The notes under the pieces: model-generated
What the model saw: the letters and a program-made list of their open reading frames with translations, nothing else
The model's database searches: none
What the model was told of the DNA's origin: nothing
Assembly (NCBI RefSeq): GCF_900108875.1
Contig: NZ_FNYJ01000005.1
Coordinates: 124,001-188,000 of the forward strand
Direction of reading: 5' to 3'
Origin: Pseudomonas sp. NFR16
Lineage (GTDB): Bacteria; Pseudomonadota; Gammaproteobacteria; Pseudomonadales; Pseudomonadaceae
DNA length: 64,000 bases
Shown here: piece by piece, positions 14,965-24,243 of the stretch
Layout: each line of letters opens with the position of its first letter
Position numbering within the stretch: position 1 is the first letter of the stretch
Program-made: the position numbers and the translations under genes

Positions 14965-16263
14965 TTAAATCGCCTTCTCGAAGATCTTCGAATTGCGCTG
15001 ATAGTTGTACAGCGAGGCCCGCGCGCTGGGCAGGCGATCAACGCTGCTTGGTTCGAAGCCACGCTCGCGGAACCAGTGAGCGGTGCGCGTGGTGAGGACA
15101 AACAGGGTCTTGAGGCCCTGAGCCCGCGCGCGCTCCTCAATGCGTTCAAGCAGCTCATCGCCACGCCCGCCGTGGCGGTATTCAGGGTTCACGGCCAGGC
15201 ACGCGAGTTCGCCCGCTTCAGAATCGGCAATCGGATACAGCGCTGCGCAGGCAATGATCAGCCCTTCACGCTCGACCACACTGAATTGCTCGATCTCGCG
15301 CTCAAGCACCTCACGCGAACGGCGCACCAGGATGCCCTGCTCCTCAAGCGGCGTGATCAGGTCGATCAGGCCGCCGACATCACCAATCGACGCCTCGCGC
15401 ACCAGTTCGAACTGCTCCTGCGCCACCAGCGTACCGCCGCCGGCACGGGTGAACAGCTCGGACAGCAGTGCGCCGTCTTCGGCATAACTGACAATATGGC
15501 TGCGCGCCACGCCGCCGCGACAGGCCTGGGCGGCGGCGTCGAGCAGTTCGGCCTGATAATTGTTGCCCAGCCGCTGCAGATGCGCCGGGACTTGCTGCGG
15601 ACGAAGCTCGCGCACCAGACGTCCCTGCTCGTCCAGCAAGCCTGACTCGGCGCCGAACAGCAGCAGCTTCTCTGCCCCAAGGTCGACAGCCGCACGCGTG
15701 GCGACGTCTTCGCAGGCGAGGTTAAAGATTTCACCGGTGGGCGAGTAACCGAGCGGTGACAGCAGCACGATGGAGCGCTCATCGAGCAGACGGTTGATGC
15801 CCTTGCGGTCGATCCGGCGCACTTCGCCGGTGTGCTGATAATCGACGCCTTCCAGCACGCCGATGGGCCGGGCGGTGACAAAGTTGCCTCCAGTCACGCG
15901 CAGACGCGAGCCTTGCATCGGCGAGGCCGCCATGTCCATCGACAGGCGCGCTTCGATGGCCACGCGCAGCGCGCCGACCGCATCGATCACGCACTCCAGT
16001 GTTGCCGCGTCAGTGACGCGCATGTCGCGATGAAAATGCGGCGTCAGCCCGCGTGCAGCCAGGCGGCTTTCAATCTGCGGGCGAGAGCCATGAACCAGCA
16101 CCAGGCGAACGCCCAGACTGTGCAGCAACACGAGGTCGTGAACGATATTGCCGAAGTTGGGGTGTTCGACACCGTCGCCCGGAAGCATGACGATGAAGGT
16201 GCAGTCCCGGTGGGCATTGATGTAAGGAGACGCGTGGCGGAGCCAATTAACGTAATCGGGCAT
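14965..16263 (-). CDS. argA: N-acetylglutamate synthase
   Basis: Transfers acetyl from acetyl-CoA to glutamate, the first step of arginine synthesis. The 432-aa protein has an N-terminal amino-acid-kinase-like domain (FIVMLPGDGVEHPNFGNIVHDLVLLHSLGVRLVLVHGSRPQI), which carries arginine feedback inhibition in this family, and a C-terminal GNAT acetyltransferase domain from about 290 (ELACLAVNPEYRHGGRGDELLERIEERARAQG, with the acetyl-CoA-binding loop). The C-terminal SVDRLPSARASLYNYQRNSKIF is characteristic. It is followed on the same strand by the shared terminator and preceded by argE. Confidence 0.96.
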   Translation of the reverse strand: MPDYVNWLRHASPYINAHRDCTFIVMLPGDGVEHPNFGNIVHDLVLLHSLGVRLVLVHGSRPQIESRLAARGLTPHFHRDMRVTDAATLECVIDAVGALRVAIEARLSMDMAASPMQGSRLRVTGGNFVTARPIGVLEGVDYQHTGEVRRIDRKGINRLLDERSIVLLSPLGYSPTGEIFNLACEDVATRAAVDLGAEKLLLFGAESGLLDEQGRLVRELRPQQVPAHLQRLGNNYQAELLDAAAQACRGGVARSHIVSYAEDGALLSELFTRAGGGTLVAQEQFELVREASIGDVGGLIDLITPLEEQGILVRRSREVLEREIEQFSVVEREGLIIACAALYPIADSEAGELACLAVNPEYRHGGRGDELLERIEERARAQGLKTLFVLTTRTAHWFRERGFEPSSVDRLPSARASLYNYQRNSKIFEKAI

Positions 16264-16405
16264 ATCCGAAAAAGCCTGTAAGAAGATGGACGAAGGGTGA
16301 AACGCTCAAAACGGCGTGAGCTTTATCGTCGGAACAGGCATCGCAACACGCGTACTCTCCTTCTGGTGTGATTCTTAATAATGGCGCCGTCTCACTCGAC
16401 AGCAC

Positions 16406-17554
16406 TCAATGGGTATTCAGGCAGTAGTGTTCGATCAACTGACGTAGCAGACGCACTGTAGGCTGCAAACGTGACATTTCCAGATACTCGCCGGGCTGGT
16501 GCGCACAGGCGATATCTCCCGGCCCCAACACGATGGTTTCGCAACCAAGGCGCTGAAGATAAGGCGCTTCGGTGCCAAATGCCACTGCTTCGGCCGTATG
16601 ACCCGTGAGACGCTCGGCAACCCGCACCAGTTCCGCGTCAGCGTTTTGCTCGAACGGCGCGACTTCTGAAAACAACGGCGCGTAGTCGATCTGCACCTGA
16701 TGCAGCTCGGCCAGCGGCTGAAGCTTCAGGCGAATGGCAGCGCGGAGCATCTCGGGATCCATGCCCGGCAGCGGCCGCAGATCGAACTCCAGCGAGCACT
16801 GGCCGCAGATTCTGTTCGGGTTGTCGCCTCCGTGGATGCAACCGAAGTTCATGGTCGGTTGGGGCACGCTGAATTGCGGATTCCGGAATGTCTCCTGCCA
16901 TTCGCGGCGCAACCCCTTGAGCTCGCCGATCGCGTCGTACATCGCTTCGAGCGCGCTGTGGCCCAGGCTCGGATCCGACGAATGGCCGCTTCGCCCGAGG
17001 ATGTCGATGCGCTCCATCATCACGCCTTTGTGCAAGCGAATCGGCTTGAGCCCGGTCGGCTCGCCAATCACCGCTGCCCGCCCCAGCGGAGCGCCCGCTG
17101 CGGCAAGCGCCTTGGCGCCCGACATCGAGCTCTCCTCATCGCAGGTCGCCAGAATGATCAGCGGCTGCTTGAAAGGCTGATCGAGCAATGGCTGCAGCGC
17201 CTCGATCGCCAGCGCGAAAAACCCCTTCATGTCGCAACTGCCCAGCCCTACCCAACTGCCGTCCACTTCCGTCAGCTTCAAAGGATCGGTCTTCCACAGG
17301 GCGTCGTCATACGGAACAGTGTCGCTGTGACCAGACAGCACAAGGCCGCCAGGACCGGTGCCGTAGGTCGCCACCAGATTGAACTTGCCGAGGCTGACTT
17401 GCTGGATGTCACAAGCGAAACCCAGATCGCCGAGCCAGCCGGCAAGCAGATCGATGACCGGACGATTGGATTGATCCAGCGAGGGTTGCGTGCAACTCAC
17501 CGACGGTGCAGCAATCAACGCTGCGAACTGCTCTTTCATGGACGGTAACGGCAT
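16406..17554 (-). CDS. argE: acetylornithine deacetylase
   Basis: Hydrolyses N-acetylornithine to ornithine and acetate in arginine synthesis. The 382-aa M20 metallopeptidase has the zinc-ligand regions LSGHSDTVPYDD, GLGSCDMKGFFA, TCDEESSMSGAKA, and CAHQPGEYLE near the C-terminus. ATG 17554 has a strong GAGGAG six bases upstream, although the frame stays open to 17854. It is transcribed in the same direction as argA, 142 bases upstream of it, and divergently from the CYTH-CHAD gene. Confidence 0.94.
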   Translation of the reverse strand: MPLPSMKEQFAALIAAPSVSCTQPSLDQSNRPVIDLLAGWLGDLGFACDIQQVSLGKFNLVATYGTGPGGLVLSGHSDTVPYDDALWKTDPLKLTEVDGSWVGLGSCDMKGFFALAIEALQPLLDQPFKQPLIILATCDEESSMSGAKALAAAGAPLGRAAVIGEPTGLKPIRLHKGVMMERIDILGRSGHSSDPSLGHSALEAMYDAIGELKGLRREWQETFRNPQFSVPQPTMNFGCIHGGDNPNRICGQCSLEFDLRPLPGMDPEMLRAAIRLKLQPLAELHQVQIDYAPLFSEVAPFEQNADAELVRVAERLTGHTAEAVAFGTEAPYLQRLGCETIVLGPGDIACAHQPGEYLEMSRLQPTVRLLRQLIEHYCLNTH

Positions 17555-17720
17555 AAGCGACTCCTCGGTGCGGATACGACACGCGGACCATGATAGGGTC
17601 ATTGGCTTGCAGGAATAAACTGTCACGGTTGATGTCCTGTACACTGCACGACCCACGCAGCTGTGTCGATTCCGGCTGCGCCCAACGTTTATCAGCGATA
17701 GAGCGCCTGGATTCCCGGCC

Positions 17721-19088
17721 ATGCAGAAAGAAACCGAAATCAAACTCCGCGTCAGCCGCGAAACCCTCATTGCCCTGCGCGAGCACCCGTTGCTGAAGAA
17801 GCGCAATAAAAGTGGCTGGGAGCGGCTTGAGCTGTTCAACCAGTATTTCGACACGCCTGAGCGTGAGCTGGCTCAGGCCAAAGTCGCGCTGCGCCTGCGT
17901 CGTGACGGCGACGCCATCATCCAGACGCTGAAAACACGCGGCCAAAGCGTTGCCGGGCTGTCCGAGCGTAACGAATACAACTGGGACGTTCCCAAAGCCA
18001 AACTGGACCTGAAGAAACTCGATGGCGATTGCTGGCCCGAGCAATTGGCCGATCTGGACAAGAAGACCATCAAACCTCTGTTCACGACTGACTTTGTCCG
18101 CGAAAAGGCGGAGATCGCATGGGGCCGTGGCAAGACCAAGGTCGTGATTGAAGCAGCGCTGGATCTGGGCAACGTCATCGTCGGCAAGCAGAAAGAAGAA
18201 ATCTGTGAGCTGGAGCTGGAGCTGCGCGAAGGCGAACCCGCTGCCTTGCTCGAACTGGCCGCCGAGCTTGCCGAGAAACTGGCATTGATGCCGTGTGACA
18301 TCAGCAAGGCAGAACGTGGGTATCGCCTGTTCGACGCCAGCAGTTATTCGATCAAACTGCCGACGCCGGAGCTCCACGCCGAGATGTCGGTGGACGATGC
18401 CTACAGCGCCTTGGCGTGGTTCCTCTTGGGCAGCAGCCAGCGTCTGGCGGAACAATACCGCTTCAATGGTCATTGGAGCCTGCTGCAGGAATGGGTCGAG
18501 GTGCTCGCCGAGTTGCGCGCATTGACCGGCAGCCTCGGTCAGGCCGCGCCTCGCGCGACGACTCACGACCTGCGCGCAGCCCTTGATGCGCTGCTCGAAG
18601 ACTGGCGCACGCTGGTTCAGGCCGGTCAGGAAGACAGCGATGTTCGTGCTGCGGCTCATGAGCAGTTTATCGAGGAACTGGAAGACCCACGCTGGGGCCT
18701 GTTTTCGTTGACGACATCGCGCTGGTTGATGGAACGCAGCTGGACGGTCGAGCGCAACAACCGGGGTAACCGCCAGGGCCACGCGATGGTCAGCAGCTGG
18801 GTTCCGCGCTTCCTGGGTGACGAGGCGACCGCGTTGAATCTGGCGCGCTACCAGCAGCAGCCTGAAGACCTCGCCGAACAACTGCCGCGCATCGAACGCA
18901 TACAGGTCTGGCTGCATTACGCCCGTCAGGCACTGGATCTGCCCGAGCTAGACCGTCTGTATGGCGAGCTGAACAAGCTGGAGCAACTGGCGCATCTGGA
19001 TATCAGCGACGAAATCCTCGAAGCCCGCATTCAGCAGACCATCACCGTGCTGCAAAGCCGCGCGTGGAAGACACTGATGAAGTTGTAA
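17721..19088 (+). CDS. CYTH and CHAD domain protein (inorganic triphosphatase-like)
   Basis: A 455-aa two-domain protein. The N-terminal CYTH domain (about 1-200) starts with the diagnostic ExExK motif MQKETEIKLRV and has KVALRLRRDG and ELELREGEPAALLELA, lining a tunnel that binds triphosphate and divalent metal. The C-terminal half (about 215-455) is a CHAD helical domain with conserved basic residues, thought to bind polyphosphate. E. coli YgiF with this layout is an inorganic triphosphatase. The window also holds ppk and ppx, which fits polyphosphate metabolism, though not in the same operon. Confidence 0.85.
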   Translation: MQKETEIKLRVSRETLIALREHPLLKKRNKSGWERLELFNQYFDTPERELAQAKVALRLRRDGDAIIQTLKTRGQSVAGLSERNEYNWDVPKAKLDLKKLDGDCWPEQLADLDKKTIKPLFTTDFVREKAEIAWGRGKTKVVIEAALDLGNVIVGKQKEEICELELELREGEPAALLELAAELAEKLALMPCDISKAERGYRLFDASSYSIKLPTPELHAEMSVDDAYSALAWFLLGSSQRLAEQYRFNGHWSLLQEWVEVLAELRALTGSLGQAAPRATTHDLRAALDALLEDWRTLVQAGQEDSDVRAAAHEQFIEELEDPRWGLFSLTTSRWLMERSWTVERNNRGNRQGHAMVSSWVPRFLGDEATALNLARYQQQPEDLAEQLPRIERIQVWLHYARQALDLPELDRLYGELNKLEQLAHLDISDEILEARIQQTITVLQSRAWKTLMKL

Positions 19089-19120
19089 GGCCCCTGTCAG
19101 CAGGACAGGCCTGATATTTC

Positions 19121-19212
19121 GGTAGGACCGGCTTTAGCCGGGAAGAGGCCGGTTTGACCACCACTAGTTTTATGGTGGGCCTACCGACGCCTTCCCGGCT
19201 AAAGCCGGTCAT
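19121..19212. repeat. REPIN (inverted REP pair)
   Basis: GTAGGACCGGCTTTAGCCGG at about 19122 is mirrored by CCGGCTAAAGCCGGTC at about 19192-19210, with roughly 45 bases between. This is the REP family also found in the array at 54214-54572. It fills the gap between the CYTH-CHAD gene and the convergent Lrp gene. Confidence 0.85.
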
Positions 19213-19284
19213 GCTCGATGTGCGCGACTCCCGACCTCCTAATCGACAGGCTCATCGCCGGCCCTGGTCGATGTGCATGGCTTC

Positions 19285-19755
19285 CTACCTCACGATCGGC
19301 AAGCTCGTTGTCGATTTGATCTCCGACAGGGCCACTGTGGAGTTCACTTCCTGAATCCCCGGCACCAGCGACAGCTTTTCGAAGAAGAATCGCTCATACG
19401 CCTCGATGTCCGGCGTGACGATGCGCAGCAGAAAGTCGACTGAGCCCATCAACACGTAACATTCCAGAACCTCCGGAAATCCGCGAATCGCCTCGGTGAA
19501 CTCGGTGAAGTTCGACCGACCATGAGCGTTGAGTTTGACCTCCGCAAAAATCTGCGTGTTGAGCCCAATCTTCTTGCGATCCAGCAGCGTAACCTGCCGC
19601 CGGATCACCCCCTCATCCTTGAGCCGCTGAATCCTGCGCCAGCACGGCGATTGGGACAGCCCGACCTGCTCGGCAATCTGGGCACTGGAAAGCGAGGCGT
19701 CTTCCTGCAACAGAGCAAGAATCTTCCGATCGTATGCGTCCAGCTCGATTTGCAT
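19285..19755 (-). CDS. Lrp/AsnC-family transcriptional regulator
   Basis: A 156-aa regulator. The N-terminal helix-turn-helix reads DAYDRKILALLQEDASLSSAQIAEQVGLSQSPCWRRIQRL, and the C-terminal RAM ligand-binding domain contains GFPEVLECYVLMGSVDFLLRIVTPDIEAYERF. Such proteins respond to amino acids. It is divergent from a small conserved gene (19917), and an Lrp-like palindrome lies in the shared promoter region at 19826-19842. Length and motifs are complete. Which amino acid it senses cannot be told. Confidence 0.92.
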   Translation of the reverse strand: MQIELDAYDRKILALLQEDASLSSAQIAEQVGLSQSPCWRRIQRLKDEGVIRRQVTLLDRKKIGLNTQIFAEVKLNAHGRSNFTEFTEAIRGFPEVLECYVLMGSVDFLLRIVTPDIEAYERFFFEKLSLVPGIQEVNSTVALSEIKSTTSLPIVR

Positions 19756-19825
19756 AATTTATTCCTGATTATCAACCATTGCGCATCAACAAGTCTTATC
19801 AAGCGTAATACAGCCGAAGTTGGAT

Positions 19826-19842
19826 CAGAAATTTCTTTTCTG
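19826..19842. promoter_or_regulatory. candidate Lrp-family operator
   Basis: CAGAAA and TTTCTG form an inverted repeat around five bases, overlapping the perfect palindrome AGAAATTTCT (19827-19836). Its A/T-rich centre and CAG ends resemble Lrp-type sites. It lies between the divergent regulator and the small gene at 19917. Confidence 0.4.
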
Positions 19843-19916
19843 TCATGTAAAGATTTCTCCCACACCAATCGCTCGCCGCTGCTCCTGCGCAGCCGTCTTG
19901 AACCGGAGAGACCAGC

Positions 19917-20264
19917 ATGCCGCATCTTGAAGCCGTCAACTGCCCCCCGCTCCGCCACGACGCCTGGTCCGTCGATAACGCCCTGTGCCTGTCGCGCTAC
20001 CAGATCCTGGCCGAAGCCGAGCCCGACCTGATCTGCCGAGTGCTGAACCTGTTCGCGATGCAGTACCTGATTCCTCAGCAAGTCAGCGTTCTGCAACAGG
20101 AAGACATGTTGATGATCCAAGTGGAGGTCGGCGGGATGACGTGGCATCGCGCGCAAGTGATTGGCGAAAAAATGCGCAACCTGGTCAATGTCTGCTCAGT
20201 CGATCTGGAACCGATGGGCGATTTCAACGTCCTAACCGAGCCCGTCTCACTCGCTGTCGGTTGA
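19917..20264 (+). CDS. conserved small protein, weakly ACT-like
   Basis: A 115-aa soluble protein with no signal peptide. The middle, LSRYQILAEAEPDLICRVLNLFAMQYLIPQQVSVLQQEDMLMIQVEV, has the alternating pattern and the 'PDLICRVLNLF' phrase of small ACT regulatory domains such as IlvM-type subunits, but the match is weak. Its divergence from an Lrp-family gene suggests that the regulator controls it. I do not recognise a proven function. Confidence 0.7.
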   Translation: MPHLEAVNCPPLRHDAWSVDNALCLSRYQILAEAEPDLICRVLNLFAMQYLIPQQVSVLQQEDMLMIQVEVGGMTWHRAQVIGEKMRNLVNVCSVDLEPMGDFNVLTEPVSLAVG

Positions 20265-20373
20265 GCGCGCCGAAAATATTGGCAACGCTTCGCTACCTGC
20301 AGGACGCAACAACTGGCACGCTTGGGACTACTCTTGCTTACCGAAGTAAGCCGTATCGTCCAAAGGAGCCCGC

Positions 20374-22158
20374 ATGTCCGTCCTCGCCCCATCCTCCCAG
20401 GACCGCTGGCTGGACCTGAACGAACTGCTGCGCGACCTCGTCGCCCAAGGTTATCTGGACCAGGATAACGCCGACTTTGCGTTGAATCTGCGCCGAACCG
20501 CGCAGAACGTGCACACTCACCCGCTTGAATTCATCGGCGTCCAGCAATTCGACAATCTCAAGCGGCCGGGCAAGAAGCTCGATCTGGAAACCCTCACCGC
20601 CTGGCTCGCCGAACAGGCTGGCCAGCCTTACATGCGCATCGACCCGCTGAAGATCAACGTCGCGGCCGTGACGCCGTTGATGTCTTATGCCTTCGCCCAG
20701 CGGCACAAGATTCTGGCCGTCGCCGTTGATCGCGACGCCGTCACCATCGCCAGCGCGCAGCCCTACGTTAATGCGTGGGAAGCAGATCTGACTCACGTCC
20801 TGAAGATGCCGATCAAGCGTGTAGTCGCCAATCCGGTGGACGTGCAGAAACTGGCCGTCGAATTCTACCGGCTGGCGAAATCGGTGAGCGGCGCCAGCGC
20901 AAGTGATCAAAAAGTAAGCAATCTGGGCAACTTCGAGCAGTTGCTCAAGCTTGGTGCAAGCGATCAGGAGCCTGATGCGAATGACGCGCATATCGTCAAT
21001 ATCGTGGACTGGCTGTTCCAGTACGCTTATCAGCAGCGCGCCAGCGATATCCACATCGAGCCTCGTCGCGAGGCCGGCACCGTGCGGTTTCGCATCGACG
21101 GCGTGCTGCACAACGTTTATCAATTTCCGCCACAGGTGACGATGGCCGTCACCAGTCGCCTGAAAAGCCTTGGCCGGATGAACGTGGCCGAGAAGCGCAA
21201 GCCGCAGGACGGCCGGGTCAAGACCAAGACGCCCGATGGCGGCGAAGTGGAACTGCGCCTGTCCACGCTGCCGACCGCGTTCGGCGAGAAGATGGTGATG
21301 CGGATCTTCGACCCGGAGGTGCTGCTCAAGGACTTCGATCAGTTGGGCTTTTCCGGTGACGACCTGCGACGCTGGGAAGGCATGGTGCATCAGCCAAACG
21401 GCATCATTCTGGTAACCGGTCCCACCGGATCCGGCAAGACCACGACGCTGTACACCACGCTGAAAAAGCTGGCGACGTCGGAGGTGAACCTGTGCACCAT
21501 CGAAGACCCGATTGAAATGGTCGAACCCGCGTTCAATCAGATGCAGGTGCAGCACAACATCGACCTCAACTTCGCCAGCGGCGTGCGCGCGTTGATGCGG
21601 CAAGATCCGGATATCATCATGATCGGCGAGATTCGCGACCTGGAGACAGCCGAAATGGCAATTCAGGCCGCACTTACTGGTCACCTTGTGCTGTCGACGC
21701 TGCACACCAACGATGCCCCCAGCGCAATCAGTCGTCTGCTGGAACTGGGCGTGCCGCACTATCTGCTCAAAGCGACGATTCTGGGCGTGATGGCGCAGCG
21801 TCTGGTGCGTACGTTGTGCCCGCACTGCAAAGCCCCTGTTGACATCAACGAGACCGACTGGCAAACCCTGACGCGGCCCTGGCAAGCGCCGGTGCCCACC
21901 GGAGCGCATCGCGCAGTGGGATGTGCGGAATGCCGGGACACCGGTTATCGAGGGCGCGCGGGCGTTTACGAAATCATGCTGATGTCCGACGCGGTGAAAT
22001 CGCTGATCGCTGCCGATCTGGACCTGACGGCCCTGCGCCGACAAGGTTTCAAGGACGGGATGCGCAGTTTGCGGCTATCGGGCGCGCAGAAGGTCGCGGT
22101 CGGGCTCACGACGGTCGAGGAAGTCTTGCGCGTCACGCCGCAAAGCGAACAGCGCTGA
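20374..22158 (+). CDS. GspE/PilB-type secretion ATPase (orphan)
   Basis: A 594-aa hexameric motor ATPase of the type II secretion/type IV pilus family. The N-terminal part (1-180) resembles the MshEN/N1 region. The motor domain has the Walker A GPTGSGKTTT (349-358), a Walker B in DPDIIMIGEIRD, a conserved His in STLHTNDAPSAI, and a C-terminal zinc tetracysteine pair, CPHC and CAEC. All catalytic motifs are intact. No pilin, GspF, secretin or other secretion gene is nearby, so it must serve a system encoded elsewhere or have a separate role. It is convergent with the idonate dehydrogenase gene. Confidence 0.88.
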   Translation: MSVLAPSSQDRWLDLNELLRDLVAQGYLDQDNADFALNLRRTAQNVHTHPLEFIGVQQFDNLKRPGKKLDLETLTAWLAEQAGQPYMRIDPLKINVAAVTPLMSYAFAQRHKILAVAVDRDAVTIASAQPYVNAWEADLTHVLKMPIKRVVANPVDVQKLAVEFYRLAKSVSGASASDQKVSNLGNFEQLLKLGASDQEPDANDAHIVNIVDWLFQYAYQQRASDIHIEPRREAGTVRFRIDGVLHNVYQFPPQVTMAVTSRLKSLGRMNVAEKRKPQDGRVKTKTPDGGEVELRLSTLPTAFGEKMVMRIFDPEVLLKDFDQLGFSGDDLRRWEGMVHQPNGIILVTGPTGSGKTTTLYTTLKKLATSEVNLCTIEDPIEMVEPAFNQMQVQHNIDLNFASGVRALMRQDPDIIMIGEIRDLETAEMAIQAALTGHLVLSTLHTNDAPSAISRLLELGVPHYLLKATILGVMAQRLVRTLCPHCKAPVDINETDWQTLTRPWQAPVPTGAHRAVGCAECRDTGYRGRAGVYEIMLMSDAVKSLIAADLDLTALRRQGFKDGMRSLRLSGAQKVAVGLTTVEEVLRVTPQSEQR

Positions 22159-22202
22159 TCCAGCGTCGATGACCGGTCAGCGCACAACGTCCGCCATCGC
22201 AT

Positions 22203-22228
22203 TGTCAGGCACAATTCGTTGCCTGACA
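22203..22228. terminator. hairpin between convergent genes
   Basis: TGTCAGGCA (22203-22211) and TGCCTGACA (22220-22228) form a perfect 9-bp stem with an eight-base loop between the ATPase gene and the convergent dehydrogenase gene. No T-run on either side. Confidence 0.45.
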
Positions 22229-22279
22229 CGTCGCCATCGCGGACAAGCGCGCTCGCAGCTTACGGGCAGAGTCCGCCGA

Positions 22280-23326
22280 TTAATCGGGCACTCCGAAATC
22301 CAGCACAACCTTCATGGCCTGCTGCTTGTCGCCCGCCAGCTCGAAAGCCTGCACGGCTTCGCCGAACGCAAGGGTGTGGGAAATCACCGGGGTCACGTCG
22401 ATCAGTTTGCGGTTGAGCAGATCGACCGCCTGAGCGAACTCGGCATGAAAGCGGAAAGTGCCCCGCACATCGATCTCTTTGCCCACGACCAGATTCAATG
22501 GAATGGAAACATCGCCTCCCAAACCCACTGTGACGATAACGCCTCGCGGACGAACGCAGGTCAGGCCGTCGCGCAACGCCTGGGCGCTGCCGGAGGCCTC
22601 GAACATCACATCGAAATGGCCTTTCTCGGCGCTGTAGCGCGCCAGTGCCTGGGGCTCGTCGCGCAGATTATGCGTCTCGCTGGCGCCCATCCGTCGGGCG
22701 CATTCCAAAGCGCTGTCGCTCAGATCCGCCGCGACGATCTGCGACGCACCCGCTGCCTGCAAGCTGCCAATCAGCAGATTGCCGATCGGACCGCACCCGG
22801 TCACCAGCACCCGCTTGCCGAATACGCCGCCCGCTCGCTGAATCGCGTGCAGACCCACCGATAACGGCTCAGCCAGCGCGCCTTCGGCCAGGGTCGTCGT
22901 CGGCGCGAGCAGGTGAGCCTGGCTGGCTTCGATCACGAGGCTCTCGCGAAAAGCGCCCTGAATGTGCGGAAACGGCATGGCGCTGCCGTAAAACCGCATG
23001 TTCAGGCAATGATTCGGCATCCCCTCGTGACAGTATTTGCAACCCCCGCAAGGTCGCGAAGGCGAAACGGAAATCCGCTGCCCTGCCGTGAAGCGCTCCA
23101 GTGCGCTGCCGGTTTCTTCGATGACCGCCGAGATTTCATGGCCGAGCACCATCGGCTCCTTCAGGCGTACCGCACCGAAACCGCCATGCTGATAGTAATG
23201 CAGATCCGAACCGCAGATCCCGCCTCGGGCCACGCGCACGCGCAACTGACCGGGAGCGAGCGGCAACGCGTCACCCGCATCTTCAATGCGAAGGTCCTTG
23301 GGGGCGTGGCAAACAATGGCTTGCAT
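22280..23326 (-). CDS. zinc alcohol dehydrogenase, L-idonate 5-dehydrogenase-like
   Basis: A 348-aa medium-chain dehydrogenase that probably oxidises L-idonate (or a related polyol acid) to 5-keto-D-gluconate with NAD(P). The catalytic zinc region is GGICGSDLHYYQHGGFG and LGHEISAVI; the structural zinc Cys cluster is PCGGCKYCHEGMPNHC; the cofactor-binding loop is VLVTGCGPIGNLLIGSLQAAG. It is downstream of a gluconate 5-dehydrogenase-like SDR gene (14 bases apart), the same pairing as idnD-idnO. No idonate transporter or gluconate kinase is adjacent. Other sugar-acid substrates remain possible. Confidence 0.8.
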   Translation of the reverse strand: MQAIVCHAPKDLRIEDAGDALPLAPGQLRVRVARGGICGSDLHYYQHGGFGAVRLKEPMVLGHEISAVIEETGSALERFTAGQRISVSPSRPCGGCKYCHEGMPNHCLNMRFYGSAMPFPHIQGAFRESLVIEASQAHLLAPTTTLAEGALAEPLSVGLHAIQRAGGVFGKRVLVTGCGPIGNLLIGSLQAAGASQIVAADLSDSALECARRMGASETHNLRDEPQALARYSAEKGHFDVMFEASGSAQALRDGLTCVRPRGVIVTVGLGGDVSIPLNLVVGKEIDVRGTFRFHAEFAQAVDLLNRKLIDVTPVISHTLAFGEAVQAFELAGDKQQAMKVVLDFGVPD

Positions 23327-23340
23327 GAAGTATCTCCGGT

Positions 23341-24111
23341 TTACAGCGACGCCGTGATAGCGCCGTCGACGTAAAGAATGTGGCCGTTGACGAAGCTCGA
23401 GGCGTCGGACGACAGGAAAACCGCCGCTCCCGCGAGTTCAGACACCTCGCCCCAGCGGCGACTGGGCGTGCGCTGGACGAGCCAGTCGCTGAATTCAGGG
23501 TTGGCAACCAGGGCCGCGTTCAGTTCAGTCTTGAAATAGCCCGGGCCGATTCCGTTGACGTTCAAGCCAGCCGGCCCCCAATCGATGGCCATGCCCTTGG
23601 TCAGCATCTTCAACGCGCCCTTGCTCGCAGCGTAGGGCGCAATGCCGGGCCGGCCCAGTTCACTCTGCACCGAACAGATATTGATGATGCGCCCGCGGCC
23701 ACGTGGAATCATGCAGCGTGCGACGGCCTGCCCCACAAGAAATGCGCTGTCCAGATTGGTCCGCATCAACTCGCGCCAGTCGGTTTCAGCGTACTGCTCC
23801 AGCGGTCCGCGCCGCTGCATGCCGGCGTTGTTCACCAAAATATCCAGCGGACCGACTCGGCTCTCGATGTCCAGTATCGCGGCGCTGACGGCTGCACTGT
23901 CGGTGACATCGAAGCATTGCGAGTGGACGTCGTGGCCTTCACCCGCCAATGCGGCTGTCGCTGATTGCAACGTGTCCGCATTGCGCCCGTTGAGCACCAC
24001 GGTTGCGCCCGCCTCGGCCAGTCCGCGTGCTATAGCGAGACCGATTCCGGCACTTGAGCCGGTGATCAGCGCGACCCTCGCGTCCAGTCGAAATCTCTCC
24101 AGAACAGCCAT
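23341..24111 (-). CDS. short-chain dehydrogenase, gluconate 5-dehydrogenase-like
   Basis: A 256-aa SDR that probably interconverts 5-keto-gluconate and gluconate. The nucleotide-binding loop is TGSSAGIGLA (17-26), followed by NNAGMQRRGPLEQY and the catalytic Ser147, Tyr160 and Lys164 in YAASKGALKML. The phrases MQRRGPLE and INICSVQSELGRPGIAPYAASKG are typical of IdnO-type enzymes. ATG 24111 has AAGGGG upstream and is preferred over a start at 24129. First gene of the two-gene unit with the idonate dehydrogenase, divergent from a LysR gene. Confidence 0.82.
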   Translation of the reverse strand: MAVLERFRLDARVALITGSSAGIGLAIARGLAEAGATVVLNGRNADTLQSATAALAGEGHDVHSQCFDVTDSAAVSAAILDIESRVGPLDILVNNAGMQRRGPLEQYAETDWRELMRTNLDSAFLVGQAVARCMIPRGRGRIINICSVQSELGRPGIAPYAASKGALKMLTKGMAIDWGPAGLNVNGIGPGYFKTELNAALVANPEFSDWLVQRTPSRRWGEVSELAGAAVFLSSDASSFVNGHILYVDGAITASL

Positions 24112-24145
24112 GTGATTACCCCTTTTCATGCGGCTATGGGTTGGA

Positions 24146-24161
24146 TCATCTGTTGTGATGA
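24146..24161. promoter_or_regulatory. operator candidate 1, TCATC-N6-GATGA
   Basis: TCATC (24146-24150) and GATGA (24157-24161) form an inverted repeat with a six-base spacer, 35 bases upstream of the SDR start. An identical repeat is at 24244-24259, next to the divergent LysR gene. Confidence 0.5.
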
Positions 24162-24243
24162 GGCGGATGACGACGCATCATCGGACGGATCAACTTCAGC
24201 TCAGGCAGCGGGCGTCGTCCAATGCTCATTACTGATAGCCTGA

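Noticed and set aside
17409..22044. Long minus-strand frames opposite the CYTH-CHAD gene and the GspE-like ATPase gene
   Set aside because: Shadows of genes with intact catalytic motifs on the plus strand.
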